A stretch of DNA of 64,000 nucleotides from Cognatishimia maritima (GTDB lineage: Bacteria; Pseudomonadota; Alphaproteobacteria; Rhodobacterales; Rhodobacteraceae), in assembly GCF_900129685.1 (NCBI RefSeq), contig NZ_FQWM01000008.1:62001-126000 (forward strand), given 5' to 3'. The first letter of the stretch is position 1. Each line of letters begins with the position of its first letter. Of the stretch, positions 1 through 8,000 are shown in pieces. A program made the translations under genes and the position numbers. The notes under the pieces are model-generated. The model saw only the letters and a list, made by a program, of their open reading frames with translations, was not told where the DNA came from and ran no database searches.

Positions 1-817
1 TCAAGACCAGCGACCTTTGTAAGGACTTGATCGTCATCGCCGATGTGAACACAACACTTGCGGCGCCCCAAGCGATCAACCCGGTCTCAAACCGCACGGA
101 CGGGTGCTGGAAATGTTTGAACCCAACCCATTGCGAGAAGATGAGCACGACCGCGGAGATGGCTCCGCACCACCGCAAGGCGCGCCCGGAAACATGCCCT
201 GCCGACCAACTCCAGACCGCATAGCCCCAAAGGGCTGCGTTCAACATCGCGATGCGTTCGAAAGGCAGCCGTGTCGCAGACCACATTGACCATAGCGCGG
301 CTGCGATGAGGCAAATGGCAAACCCAATGCAGACATGCGTCGCATGTTTCGGTTTGCTCACGATGAAGACAAAAGCGAAGAACGCGTACCAGACATATTC
401 AAGCGAAAGCGACCACGCCACACCAAGAGCCGCCGGATGGCCGACATATTCAAAGACCAGCAACGCATTGGAAATATAGGACGCAACGCCGAAGTCACTG
501 ACATGGAAATAGGCGGGCACGCCAATCCAGCCCAACATGATAACCAAGGCGAAGGTCACCAAATACATCGGCATAATGCGAAAAAGGCGCTGCAGCCAAT
601 AGGTTCGCCATGAGAGCGTTTTCTGCACAGCAAGAGGGATCACAAAGCCGCTGATCATAAAAAACAGCGCGACCCCAAAAACACCGGGCCCAAGGCGCAA
701 GAACCAATCTGCGCCGCCTTGGGCTGCGCGCTCGACGTAATGCTGCGCTACGACCGCTGCTGCTGCAACAAAGCGCAGGGTGTCCACATGGGCCAACCGT
801 CCGCCTCGATCCGCCAT
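1..817 (-). CDS. Acyltransferase 3 family membrane protein (partial, C-terminus beyond window)
   Basis: An open frame of at least 272 codons starts with ATG at 817, behind a good ribosome site (GGAGAGG, 4 bases upstream), and runs off the left edge. The N-terminus has the acyltransferase-3 (OafA/YrhL) pattern: LRFVAAAAVVAQHY with the family histidine at residue 26, then FFMISGFVIP, then RLFRIMPMYL, then AWSLSLEYVWY, in the expected order among several hydrophobic segments. Known relatives are inner-membrane enzymes that O-acylate sugars of lipopolysaccharide, capsule or other glycans; the substrate here cannot be told. The gene stands alone upstream of lysC on the same strand, separated by the lysC terminator. 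The missing C-terminal part prevents a length comparison. Confidence 0.85.
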   Translation of the reverse strand, partial: MADRGGRLAHVDTLRFVAAAAVVAQHYVERAAQGGADWFLRLGPGVFGVALFFMISGFVIPLAVQKTLSWRTYWLQRLFRIMPMYLVTFALVIMLGWIGVPAYFHVSDFGVASYISNALLVFEYVGHPAALGVAWSLSLEYVWYAFFAFVFIVSKPKHATHVCIGFAICLIAAALWSMWSATRLPFERIAMLNAALWGYAVWSWSAGHVSGRALRWCGAISAVVLIFSQWVGFKHFQHPSVRFETGLIAWGAASVVFTSAMTIKSLQRSLVL

Positions 818-906
818 AGTGCCTCTCCATTGATTGCCCAAGGGCAGTCAATCGATGAGGAACAAAGATATGGTTAATGGAGGCCTGCTTGCTTCGGAGC
901 AGGCAC

Positions 907-941
907 AAAAAAACCGCCCATCAATGATGAGAGCGGTTTTT
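907..941 (-). terminator. Rho-independent terminator of lysC
   Basis: Read on the minus strand, AAAACCGC and GCGGTTTT form the arms of a hairpin with a short A/T-rich loop, ending in a run of seven T. It lies about 20 bases after the lysC stop. Confidence 0.8.
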
Positions 942-962
942 GTTGCTTCGATTGCGTCGGCC

Positions 963-2198
963 TTAGGCCGCTTTGTCCAGATCAAAGGCGTCGTGCAGCG
1001 CCTGAACCGCCAATTCCATGTACTTGCGATCCACAAGCACAGAGATCTTGATCTCTGAGGTCGTGATGACTTTGATGTTGATACCTTCGTTGGACAGCAC
1101 TTTAAACATCTTTGCGGCCACACCGGACTGAGACCGCATGCCAATGCCGACAACAGACACTTTGGCGACCTCGGTGTCGGTCACAAGGTTCTGGTAGTTG
1201 ATCTCTGTGCCCTTGATGGAGGCCATCGCTTTTTCCGCGCGGCTGACCTGATCTGCGGGCAGGCTGAAGGTCATATTGGTACGGCCTTCTTCAGAGATAT
1301 CCTGAACAATCATGTCGACGTTCACACCGGCGTTTGACAGCGTGCCAAAGATCGTAGCGGCGACACCAGGGCGGTCAGCCACGGACCGCAGGGTCATTTG
1401 AACTTCGTCGCGGGAATAGGCCACACCGGCCACAACATTGGATTCCATGATTTCTTCCTCATCGCAGACGAGCGTACCGGCCTCGTCAGATTGTTCTTCA
1501 AAAGAGCTGAGCACGCGCAGTTTGACGTTATAGCGCATGGCCAGTTCGACCGAACGGGTTTGCAGCACCTTCGCCCCGAGCGAAGCAAGTTCCAACATTT
1601 CTTCAAATGCTATCCGGTCCAGCTTGCGCGCCTTCGCACAAATACGCGGGTCGGTCGTATAGACGCCGTCAACGTCAGTGTAGATATCACAACGCTCTGC
1701 ATCAAAGGCGGCCGCAAAGGCAACAGCGGTTGTGTCCGAACCGCCGCGACCCAGCGTCGTGATACGACCTTCGGGGCTGATACCTTGGAATCCCGCGACC
1801 ACCGCCACTTTCATACCTTCACCAAACTTGGTGTTGATATTGTGCGTAGGGATCTCTTCGATCCGGGCTTGGCTGTGGGCAGAGTTGGTTTTCAGCGGCA
1901 CTTGCCAGCCCTGCCAGCTGCGCGCGGGGATATCCATCTCTTGCAGGGTCAGCGCCATCAGGCCAGCGGTGACGTTTTCGCCAGAGCTGACAACGGCATC
2001 ATACTCGCGCGCGTCATAGAGCGGAGAGGTCTCATCGACCCAACCGACCAGTTCGTTGGTCTTGCCAGACATGGCCGACACGATCACGATCACATCATAA
2101 CCCTTGGCCACTTCGACACCGACGCGTTTTGCAGCGCGGCGGATGCGGTCAAGGTTGGCGACGGACGTGCCGCCGAATTTCATCACCAATGTAGGCAT
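963..2198 (-). CDS. lysC: Aspartate kinase
   Basis: Phosphorylates L-aspartate in the first step of lysine/diaminopimelate, threonine and methionine synthesis; it also feeds meso-diaminopimelate to MurE encoded further on. The 411-residue protein starts with the amino-acid-kinase signature KFGGTSVANLDRIRR at residue 6. It has a TTLGRGGSDTTAVA nucleotide/aspartate-binding segment and YTDVDGVYTTDPR in the kinase domain, followed by two ACT domains (about residues 265-410) that normally bind feedback inhibitors. I chose the ATG at 2198 because the family begins MPTLVMKFGG; the open frame extends nine codons further without support. Length matches the alphaproteobacterial type (about 410). A terminator follows directly, suggesting a single-gene transcript. 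Confidence 0.96.
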   Translation of the reverse strand: MPTLVMKFGGTSVANLDRIRRAAKRVGVEVAKGYDVIVIVSAMSGKTNELVGWVDETSPLYDAREYDAVVSSGENVTAGLMALTLQEMDIPARSWQGWQVPLKTNSAHSQARIEEIPTHNINTKFGEGMKVAVVAGFQGISPEGRITTLGRGGSDTTAVAFAAAFDAERCDIYTDVDGVYTTDPRICAKARKLDRIAFEEMLELASLGAKVLQTRSVELAMRYNVKLRVLSSFEEQSDEAGTLVCDEEEIMESNVVAGVAYSRDEVQMTLRSVADRPGVAATIFGTLSNAGVNVDMIVQDISEEGRTNMTFSLPADQVSRAEKAMASIKGTEINYQNLVTDTEVAKVSVVGIGMRSQSGVAAKMFKVLSNEGINIKVITTSEIKISVLVDRKYMELAVQALHDAFDLDKAA

Positions 2199-2417
2199 GT
2201 ATTTGGTCCAGCCCCTTGTCTTCAAATCGTCTGCGCGGTTTACGCTTTCGGGTCAGGGGTGACAAGGACGGGCAGGGGGCGAAGGCGGCCAATCCGGGCC
2301 TGACGCTGAAAAAAGTGCGCATCGCAATCCGCTATGGCATGTGCTTATCGGAAAACTTCCAGTTTTGCGGAAATAGGCGCTGGGCAGCGCCTTAGACGTG
2401 CGTTGCCCGAGAATCGC

Positions 2418-2879
2418 TTAGTTCGACTTGCGCCCCGGGCGGAAAGGAAGTGGTGCGACCGGCACGCCATCTTCGATCAGGCTTTTGGCTTCATCGGCGT
2501 TGGCTTCACCATAGATCGCGCGCTCCGGCGCATCACCTGTATGAATGGCACGCGCTTCTTTGGCGAAATTCTTTCCGACGTAGTCTGAATTGGCCTCGAT
2601 GTGTTTCTTGATCTCGGCAAGCGCCTGTTCCGCGGCGCTCGCCGGAGCAGACAAAGGGCGCTCTTTTGGGGCGGCAACCGGTTCCGGTTCTTGTGCGGGG
2701 GACGCTGCAGACCGCGCTGGGTGCACTCGTGGGGCCATGATCGCCTTTTCAATATCGACTGACCCGCAGACCGCACAGGTCACCATGCCCGCCTGACGCA
2801 ACTTGTCAAAGGCGGCGGCATTTTGGAACCAGCTATCAAATTGGTGCCCGTCCGGGCATTTCAGGGCGTATTGGATCAT
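2418..2879 (-). CDS. DUF1178 family protein
   Basis: A 153-residue protein of unknown function. The N-terminus MIQYALKCPDGHQFDSWF with two Cys pairs (C8; CAVCG around residue 36) is typical of DUF1178, a family common in alphaproteobacteria that resembles small zinc-ribbon proteins. The middle is rich in Ala, Pro and Glu and probably disordered. The C-terminal half (AEIKKHIEANSDYVGKNF, then EARAIHTGD, then IYGEA, then GVPVAPLP) carries the remaining family motifs. The 219 bases separating it from the lysC start hold no other gene. No pathway can be inferred from the neighbours. Confidence 0.85.
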   Translation of the reverse strand: MIQYALKCPDGHQFDSWFQNAAAFDKLRQAGMVTCAVCGSVDIEKAIMAPRVHPARSAASPAQEPEPVAAPKERPLSAPASAAEQALAEIKKHIEANSDYVGKNFAKEARAIHTGDAPERAIYGEANADEAKSLIEDGVPVAPLPFRPGRKSN

Positions 2880-2992
2880 CTTTTCAAGGCCATATTGATC
2901 TTTTATACATATTCTCAGCGCGAGGCAGGATCAAGGGCGGCGCCAAACCCAGAAATTCCGATTTGGCACCGATATAAGGCAAGGCTGGCAAT

Positions 2993-3472
2993 TCAATAAT
3001 GCCGCGGGTCAAAGGATGAGATCAGTCTAGAGAGTTCCCTCTCTTTCACCAGTTTGGCCGCTTTCTTTTGCGAGACCCATTTGCGTTTGCGTTGCGATGC
3101 CTCGGGAAAGCTTTTGAGCAATTTGCGCGCTTTGACCGGATAGACATTGACCAAGCAGGGCAGCGTGCCGAATTTCGTGCCGGTTTTCATATAGGTGTAA
3201 ACGCCGACGCTTTGGTCAGAAACTTCACCCTTCACGCCAGCCTCTTCCCAGGCTTCTTGGGCGGCTGCCTCGGCAGGGCGTTTGCCCAACATTGGCCAGC
3301 CTTTTGGGATGATCCATCGTCCGGTGCCACGGCTCGAGATCAGAAGGATCTGAATCTTGCCTTCCTTGCGCCGATAGATCAATGCACCGAACTGCGTGCG
3401 GATGTCACGTTTAGCGGCGCGCTTTAGTTTGATCGGGAGTTGCTCTGCTGCCATTGTTTTATGCCTGCCCAT
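2993..3472 (-). CDS. NUDIX hydrolase (DIPP-like)
   Basis: A 159-residue NUDIX-fold protein, expected to hydrolyse a nucleoside diphosphate linked to another group. The IPKGWPM lead-in and the box GWPMLGK...QEAWEEAGV resemble the diphosphoinositol/diadenosine polyphosphate subfamily. Aligned to the classical box (G-x5-E-x7-R-E-x-x-E-E-x-G), the first Glu is Lys and the Arg is Gln, while the metal-binding E-x-x-E-E core is kept. The C-terminus (FPEASQRKRKWVSQKKAAKLV) is the usual basic tail of this group. The start is uncertain: ATG at 3472 or the in-frame ATG six codons later, neither with a strong ribosome site. Substrate unknown. Confidence 0.8.
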   Translation of the reverse strand: MGRHKTMAAEQLPIKLKRAAKRDIRTQFGALIYRRKEGKIQILLISSRGTGRWIIPKGWPMLGKRPAEAAAQEAWEEAGVKGEVSDQSVGVYTYMKTGTKFGTLPCLVNVYPVKARKLLKSFPEASQRKRKWVSQKKAAKLVKERELSRLISSFDPRHY

Positions 3473-3648
3473 CTGCAGATGGCTTCCGCAATTTCTATCC
3501 GCGGTAAGGGTCTGTCGATAGAGGGATCATCTTTTGTTCGCGTTGATCATGCATAGCACGAATTACCTGCAACGCCACAAGCAGTAAGCACCCAACGTTG
3601 TACAAATTCGGTGCAGGTGGCCAGAAAACAGGCCGTGCGGTGGCTTCA

Positions 3649-3684
3649 TGGGAAATTATGGGCAGCATGTGGAATATTTAGGGA
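3649..3684 (+). promoter_or_regulatory. Possible MraZ-box array, plus orientation
   Basis: TGGGA (3649), TGGGC (3659), TGGAA (3670) and AGGGA (3680) lie at 10-11 base spacing. MraZ is known to bind TGGGN repeats separated by 5 bases. A further pair TGGGA/GGGGA lies at 3773 and 3783. The distance to mraZ (about 590 bases) and the imperfect repeats make this uncertain. Confidence 0.35.
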
Positions 3685-3913
3685 TTGGTTTCGTGGCATT
3701 CCTCTGTTTGAGCGTATTTGCGAAGTGTTTGGCTCTTAATATGTGTATTTGTACCCGGAAGATGAAAATTTATGGGATTTTAGGGGAGGTATTAGTGCCG
3801 GCAAGGATGCACAGTATGTGGTGTTCTATTGGAGGTATTTAGTCTATATATAGTGCTGATGTTCGATTTTACGCCTGAAAATCAAAATATTGTGCCGTTC
3901 TGTGGCGATTTTT

Positions 3914-3967
3914 TCCCATGAAATCCCGATTTTTTTGTTGCTTTCCATGAATTCCCATGGCATCCCT
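3914..3967 (-). promoter_or_regulatory. Probable MraZ-box array, minus orientation
   Basis: Five pentamers, TCCCA (3914), TCCCG (3924), TTCCA (3943), TCCCA (3953) and TCCCT (3963), are the reverse complement of the TGGGN box recognised by MraZ. They keep the 10-base period, with one repeat missing near 3934. Such arrays precede mraZ in other bacteria and mediate autorepression of the dcw operon. Here the array lies about 270 bases before the mraZ start, implying a long leader. Confidence 0.5.
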
Positions 3968-4238
3968 TTAAACAAGATGAGGACGGGAGTTAAGGGGCGC
4001 TAAAGACCCCAAATAAAAAAATCCCAAGTCAGGTTTCATACAGGCCCCGCTTTCATCGAACCAAGAGATCCGGCGCGCGAGCGAGCAGACATCCCCCCAG
4101 GTGGCGCGCGCAGCTGGACATACCCCGCAATAGCGGGACGAGGGCGGCGAATTGGGCAGTGGCAGCAGCTCAATTCGCCGTTTCGTTTCAAGCGGGTCGA
4201 AACAATGACGGGGCACAACAGAAGGGCGGGTCAGGACA

Positions 4239-4742
4239 GTGGCACGCAGGTTCAGAGGTGAAAGCCACCACAAGGTGGATACAAAAGGCAGGGTCTCGAT
4301 CCCGGCCTCTTTTCGCCGTGTGCTTGAGGCGTCTGACCCAAACTGGAAATCCGGCGAAACACCCGAGCTTGTGATTGTCTATGGCGACCATCGCCGCAAC
4401 TATCTAGAATGTTACACCATCGAAGCCATTGAAGAGGTCGATGAAAAGATCGACGCGCTACCACGTGGGTCGATGGAACGTAAGATGCTGCAACGACTGT
4501 TCCACGGTCAGTCTTTCCCGACATCGGTTGATGAGACAGGCCGGCTGGTCTTGCCTGCAAAATTGCGTCAAAAGATCGATCTAGACAAAGAAGCCTTCTT
4601 TATTGCCGCAGGCGACACCTTCCAGATTTGGAAACCAGAGACCTACGAGGCCGAAGAACTTTCCGCCACAGAAGAGTGGTTGGATGATCTGCCCGAAGAT
4701 TTTGATCCTCTGATCTTCCTTGATCAGAAATCGGAGAGCTGA
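4239..4742 (+). CDS. mraZ: Transcriptional regulator MraZ
   Basis: First gene of the division and cell-wall cluster. It is a DNA-binding protein that forms rings and represses its own operon. The 167-residue product has the two SpoVT/AbrB-like repeats of the family, each with the DxxGR motif: HHKVDTKGRVSIPASFRR (residues 10-27) and TSVDETGRLVLPAKLRQ (about 94-110). It is slightly longer than the E. coli protein (152) because of an acidic C-terminal tail. The start is GTG with AGGA five to eight bases upstream. rsmH follows after three bases, so the two are co-transcribed. Likely targets are the pentamer arrays upstream. Confidence 0.95.
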   Translation: MARRFRGESHHKVDTKGRVSIPASFRRVLEASDPNWKSGETPELVIVYGDHRRNYLECYTIEAIEEVDEKIDALPRGSMERKMLQRLFHGQSFPTSVDETGRLVLPAKLRQKIDLDKEAFFIAAGDTFQIWKPETYEAEELSATEEWLDDLPEDFDPLIFLDQKSES

Positions 4743-4745
4743 AGC

Positions 4746-5753
4746 ATGAGCGACACCGCATCAAACAGCTCTGGTGCCCCACATATCCCCGTTTTGCTGC
4801 GTCCGCTTCTGGCGGGCGTTTCGCCTGTTTCGGGCACGTGGCTTGACGGAACCTTTGGGGCGGGTGGCTATACAAAAGGGCTGCTGGAAGCAGGGGCAGA
4901 CAAGGTGATTGGGGTGGATCGCGACCCGTTGGCGTTTCAGATGGCAGCGGATTGGATCAGTGCTTTTGATGGTCGGATTGAGCTTGTCGCTGGCGTCTTC
5001 TCCAAAATGGACGAATACGCCCAGAACCTTGACGGGGTTGTCTTGGATCTTGGCGTCAGCTCCATGCAGTTGGATCAGGCTGAACGCGGCTTTTCCTTTA
5101 TGAAAGACGGCCCGCTCGACATGCGGATGAGCCAGGATGGCCCATCTGCGGCAGACATCGTGAACAACGCCGAGGAAGCCGAAATCGCCGACATCTTGTA
5201 CCACTATGGCGAAGAACGCGCGAGCCGTCGGATTGCCCGCGCCATCGTCAAGGCGCGCGAGGTGGAGTCGTTTAAGTCCACATTGCAACTCGCTGACTTG
5301 ATTGAGAAAAACCTGCCTCGCACCAAGCCCGGCCAAAGCCATGCGGCCACACGCAGCTTTCAGGGGCTGCGCATCGCGGTGAATGACGAATATGGCGAAT
5401 TGTTCCGTGGGCTGATGGCCGCCGAACGCGCACTGAAACCCGGTGGCTTGTTGGCTGTAGTGACTTTTCATTCCATCGAAGACCGGATGGTCAAGAAGTA
5501 CCTGCAAGCCCGCGCCGGGCGCACCGGTGGCGGCTCGCGTTATGCGCCAGAGGTGCAGCAAGAAGTGCCCGCGTTTGAGTTGCTGACCCGCAAAGCGGTC
5601 GGCCCGGACGAACAGGAGCTGGAAGAAAACCCGCGCTCTCGCTCTGCAAAACTGCGGATTGCGCGGCGCACGGATGCGCCTGCGGGCGGTGTGGACGGTA
5701 AAAAGATTGGTATGCCGATGTTATCGGCGCGCAAGTCAGGGGGACGGCGGTGA
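4746..5753 (+). CDS. rsmH: 16S rRNA (cytosine(1402)-N(4))-methyltransferase
   Basis: Uses S-adenosylmethionine to methylate N4 of C1402 in the decoding centre of 16S rRNA. The 335-residue protein begins [10 protein letters not shown] and has the SAM-binding loop GTFGAGGYT at 35-43, the acidic VDRD at 57-60, the family segments [18 protein letters not shown] and [22 protein letters not shown], and [15 protein letters not shown]. Length is normal (about 310-335). It lies in the conserved mraZ-rsmH-ftsL order and its TGA overlaps the ftsL start, indicating translational coupling. Confidence 0.97.
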   Translation: MSDTASNSSGAPHIPVLLRPLLAGVSPVSGTWLDGTFGAGGYTKGLLEAGADKVIGVDRDPLAFQMAADWISAFDGRIELVAGVFSKMDEYAQNLDGVVLDLGVSSMQLDQAERGFSFMKDGPLDMRMSQDGPSAADIVNNAEEAEIADILYHYGEERASRRIARAIVKAREVESFKSTLQLADLIEKNLPRTKPGQSHAATRSFQGLRIAVNDEYGELFRGLMAAERALKPGGLLAVVTFHSIEDRMVKKYLQARAGRTGGGSRYAPEVQQEVPAFELLTRKAVGPDEQELEENPRSRSAKLRIARRTDAPAGGVDGKKIGMPMLSARKSGGRR

Positions 5754-6094
5754 TGCGTGGCCTGATGTATGTTCTGACGGTGATGACTGTCATTGGCCTG
5801 GCCTTCTGGGCCTATCGCGAAAATTACACAACGCAGACGGCGTTGGATGACGCTCAGACATTGCAGCGCCAGATTGGCGAGGCGCGTAACCGTCTGGCCG
5901 TTTTGCGGGCCGAATGGGCCTATTTGAACCGCCCGGACCGGCTACGCGATCTGGCGGACCTGAATTTTGAACGGCTGCAGCTTTTGCCGCTGCGCCCGGA
6001 CCAGTTTGGTCGCATTGAACAAGTGGCCTATCCACCGCTCGACGGGGCCATAATCGATGGCATCATCGAAGTTTCCAATCAGGAGGGGCTGTGA
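5750..6094 (+). CDS. ftsL: Cell division protein FtsL
   Basis: A 114-residue bitopic membrane protein. A single transmembrane segment near the N-terminus ([17 protein letters not shown]) is followed by a periplasmic coiled-coil stretch ([36 protein letters not shown]). FtsL joins FtsQ and FtsB in the divisome and helps activate FtsW/FtsI. Sequence conservation in this family is low; position between rsmH and ftsI, size and topology carry the call. The start is GTG overlapping the rsmH stop, or the ATG one codon later. Its own stop overlaps the ftsI start in the same way. Confidence 0.93.
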   Translation: MMRGLMYVLTVMTVIGLAFWAYRENYTTQTALDDAQTLQRQIGEARNRLAVLRAEWAYLNRPDRLRDLADLNFERLQLLPLRPDQFGRIEQVAYPPLDGAIIDGIIEVSNQEGL

Positions 6095-7878
6095 TGATCC
6101 GCACCCCGCTTCGCCCCCTCGCCACGATCATGCGCGCGCGTGCGCAGGGTGAAAACCCAGAGCTGATCGAGCGCGAAAACATCCGCAAACGCCATGAAGA
6201 GATGCGCGACAAGGCGCGGGTGCGCGCTGAGGGGCGGTTGTTGGTACTGGGCGTGGCCTTTTTGGCTGCGTTTTCCGTGATCGGCCTACGCATGGGCGCA
6301 TTGGCTGGCAGCGAAGCGGCCGAACCACGCGCCAGCGCAAGCGGGGCCAGCATTTTGGCGCAACGGGCTGACATCGTGGATCGCAAAGGGCGCATTCTGG
6401 CGACGAACCTTGAAACCTTCAGCCTGTATGCCCAACCAATGCAGATGATCGACAAGGAGCGCGTCGCCGATCGTCTGGTTGAAATCTTCCCGGACCTGAA
6501 CAAAACACGCCTAATGAAGGATTTCACGGGCAAGCGTAAGTTCCTGTGGGTCAAAAAGAAACTCTCACCAGAACAAAAGCAACTTGTGCACGATATCGGC
6601 GATCCGGGTCTGCTGTTTGGCCCACGAGAGATGCGACTTTATCCGAATGGTAAGCTGGCAGCGCATGTTCTTGGCGGCGCGGGGTTTGGGCGCGAGGGCG
6701 TGAACGCGGCGGAGGTGATTGGTGTCGCCGGTGTCGAAAAAACCTTTGACGATGTGCTGCGCGATCCGGCGAACGGGGGGCGTGCGCTGACTCTGTCGCT
6801 CGACCTGACCATCCAGACCGCAACAGAGCGCGTGCTTTATGGCGGCATGAAGCTCTTGAACGCCAAGGGTGCGGCGGCAGTTCTGATGGATGTGCACACG
6901 GGCGAGGTGATCTCGCTGGTTAGCCTGCCGGATTTTGATCCGAACGAGCGTCCGCGTCCGTTGACCAAGGGTGATGCGGCGGACAGCCCGCTATTTAACC
7001 GTGCCCTGCAAGGCGTCTATGAACTTGGGTCGACCTATAAGATTTTCACCGCCGCGCAGGCGATGGAACTGGGGCTTGTGAATGCCGAAACCATCATCGA
7101 CACCAAAGGGCCGATGAAAGTGGGCGGTCACCGGATTGGCGAATTCCAGAATAAGAACTACGGCAAACTTTCTGTGACTGACATTATCGTCAAAAGCTCG
7201 AACCGGGGCACCGGGCGCATGGCGCTGGAAATTGGGCCAGAGCGTCAGCAAGAATTTCTGAAGTCACTTGGTTTGTTTGAACCGACACCGATTGAGATTG
7301 TCGAAGCGTCAGGCGGCAAACCTCTGTTGCCTGCGCGTTGGACAGATTTGTCAGCGGTGACAGTGTCTTACGGTCACGGGCTTTCCAGCACACCTTTGCA
7401 CTTGGCCACGGCCTATGCCGCCATCGCCAATGGCGGTTATTTGATCAAACCAACGATCCTGAAACAAGACGGGCCAAGGCTCGGCCCCCGGGTGATGAGC
7501 GCCGGTGTTGCTGCTGAAAGCGCTCGCATGTTGCGCAAAGTTGTGACCGAAGGCACCGCTAGCTTTGGCGAGGTGACGGGTTATGCTGTGGCTGGGAAAA
7601 CTGGGACTGCGGATAAGCCGAAACCAACTGGTGGTTACTATGATGACAAGGTCATCAACACTTTCGCGTCGCTCTTCCCGGCGCATGATCCGAAATATGT
7701 GCTGGTCGTCACGCTAGATGAACCGGTCGAAACCTCAGGCGACGAACCGCGCCGCACGGCGGGCTGGACAGCAGTGCCGGTGGCCGCGGAAATTATTGAA
7801 CGGGTCGCGCCACTTCTGGGGCTGCGTCCGCACGTTGAACCCTTGGCGCTGACTGATATAACGCTGGCATCGCATTAA
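6091..7878 (+). CDS. ftsI: Peptidoglycan D,D-transpeptidase FtsI (PBP3)
   Basis: Cross-links septal peptidoglycan in the periplasm together with FtsW. The 595-residue protein has a cytoplasmic basic N-terminus, one membrane anchor (LLVLGVAFLAAFSVIGLRM), a pedestal domain opening with RADIVDRKGRILA, and a C-terminal transpeptidase domain. Its three active-site motifs are visible: S314-T-Y-K (nucleophile Ser314, Lys317), S369-S-N and K503-T-G. The start overlaps the ftsL stop. A 122-base gap before murE has no clear terminator, so transcription may continue. Confidence 0.96.
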   Translation: MMIRTPLRPLATIMRARAQGENPELIERENIRKRHEEMRDKARVRAEGRLLVLGVAFLAAFSVIGLRMGALAGSEAAEPRASASGASILAQRADIVDRKGRILATNLETFSLYAQPMQMIDKERVADRLVEIFPDLNKTRLMKDFTGKRKFLWVKKKLSPEQKQLVHDIGDPGLLFGPREMRLYPNGKLAAHVLGGAGFGREGVNAAEVIGVAGVEKTFDDVLRDPANGGRALTLSLDLTIQTATERVLYGGMKLLNAKGAAAVLMDVHTGEVISLVSLPDFDPNERPRPLTKGDAADSPLFNRALQGVYELGSTYKIFTAAQAMELGLVNAETIIDTKGPMKVGGHRIGEFQNKNYGKLSVTDIIVKSSNRGTGRMALEIGPERQQEFLKSLGLFEPTPIEIVEASGGKPLLPARWTDLSAVTVSYGHGLSSTPLHLATAYAAIANGGYLIKPTILKQDGPRLGPRVMSAGVAAESARMLRKVVTEGTASFGEVTGYAVAGKTGTADKPKPTGGYYDDKVINTFASLFPAHDPKYVLVVTLDEPVETSGDEPRRTAGWTAVPVAAEIIERVAPLLGLRPHVEPLALTDITLASH

Positions 7879-8000
7879 TGCGTCTTTTGTCCGGGTGACT
7901 CGGGCAAGAAACGTGTCTCATAACAATAGGTCCAAAATGGGCAGAGAAACGGCGCCTCCGCCGCGTCTGCCTGTCGTGGGCCACGCAGCAAGGGCCGTCT

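Larger units (their letters stand above)
3473..4238. other. Intergenic region upstream of the dcw cluster, no gene seen
   Basis: A 766-base stretch between the divergent NUDIX gene and mraZ. Its first two thirds are AT-rich and carry groups of TGGGN/NCCCA pentamers at about 10-base spacing (annotated separately). The last 250 bases are GC-rich, with a small hairpin (CCCGC/GCGGG, 4124-4137), and probably form the mraZ leader. A 64-codon open frame from 3648 has no ribosome site and no family features. I looked for RNase P RNA, tmRNA and tRNA signatures and found none. Confidence 0.6.

Noticed and set aside
3648-3842. A 64-codon open frame in the region before mraZ
   Set aside because: No ribosome site, AT-rich, and overlapping the MraZ-box-like repeats; no family features.
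3970-4238. RNase P RNA, tmRNA or other structured RNA in the GC-rich mraZ leader
   Set aside because: None of the universal RNase P sequence blocks or a tmRNA tag reading frame could be found on either strand.
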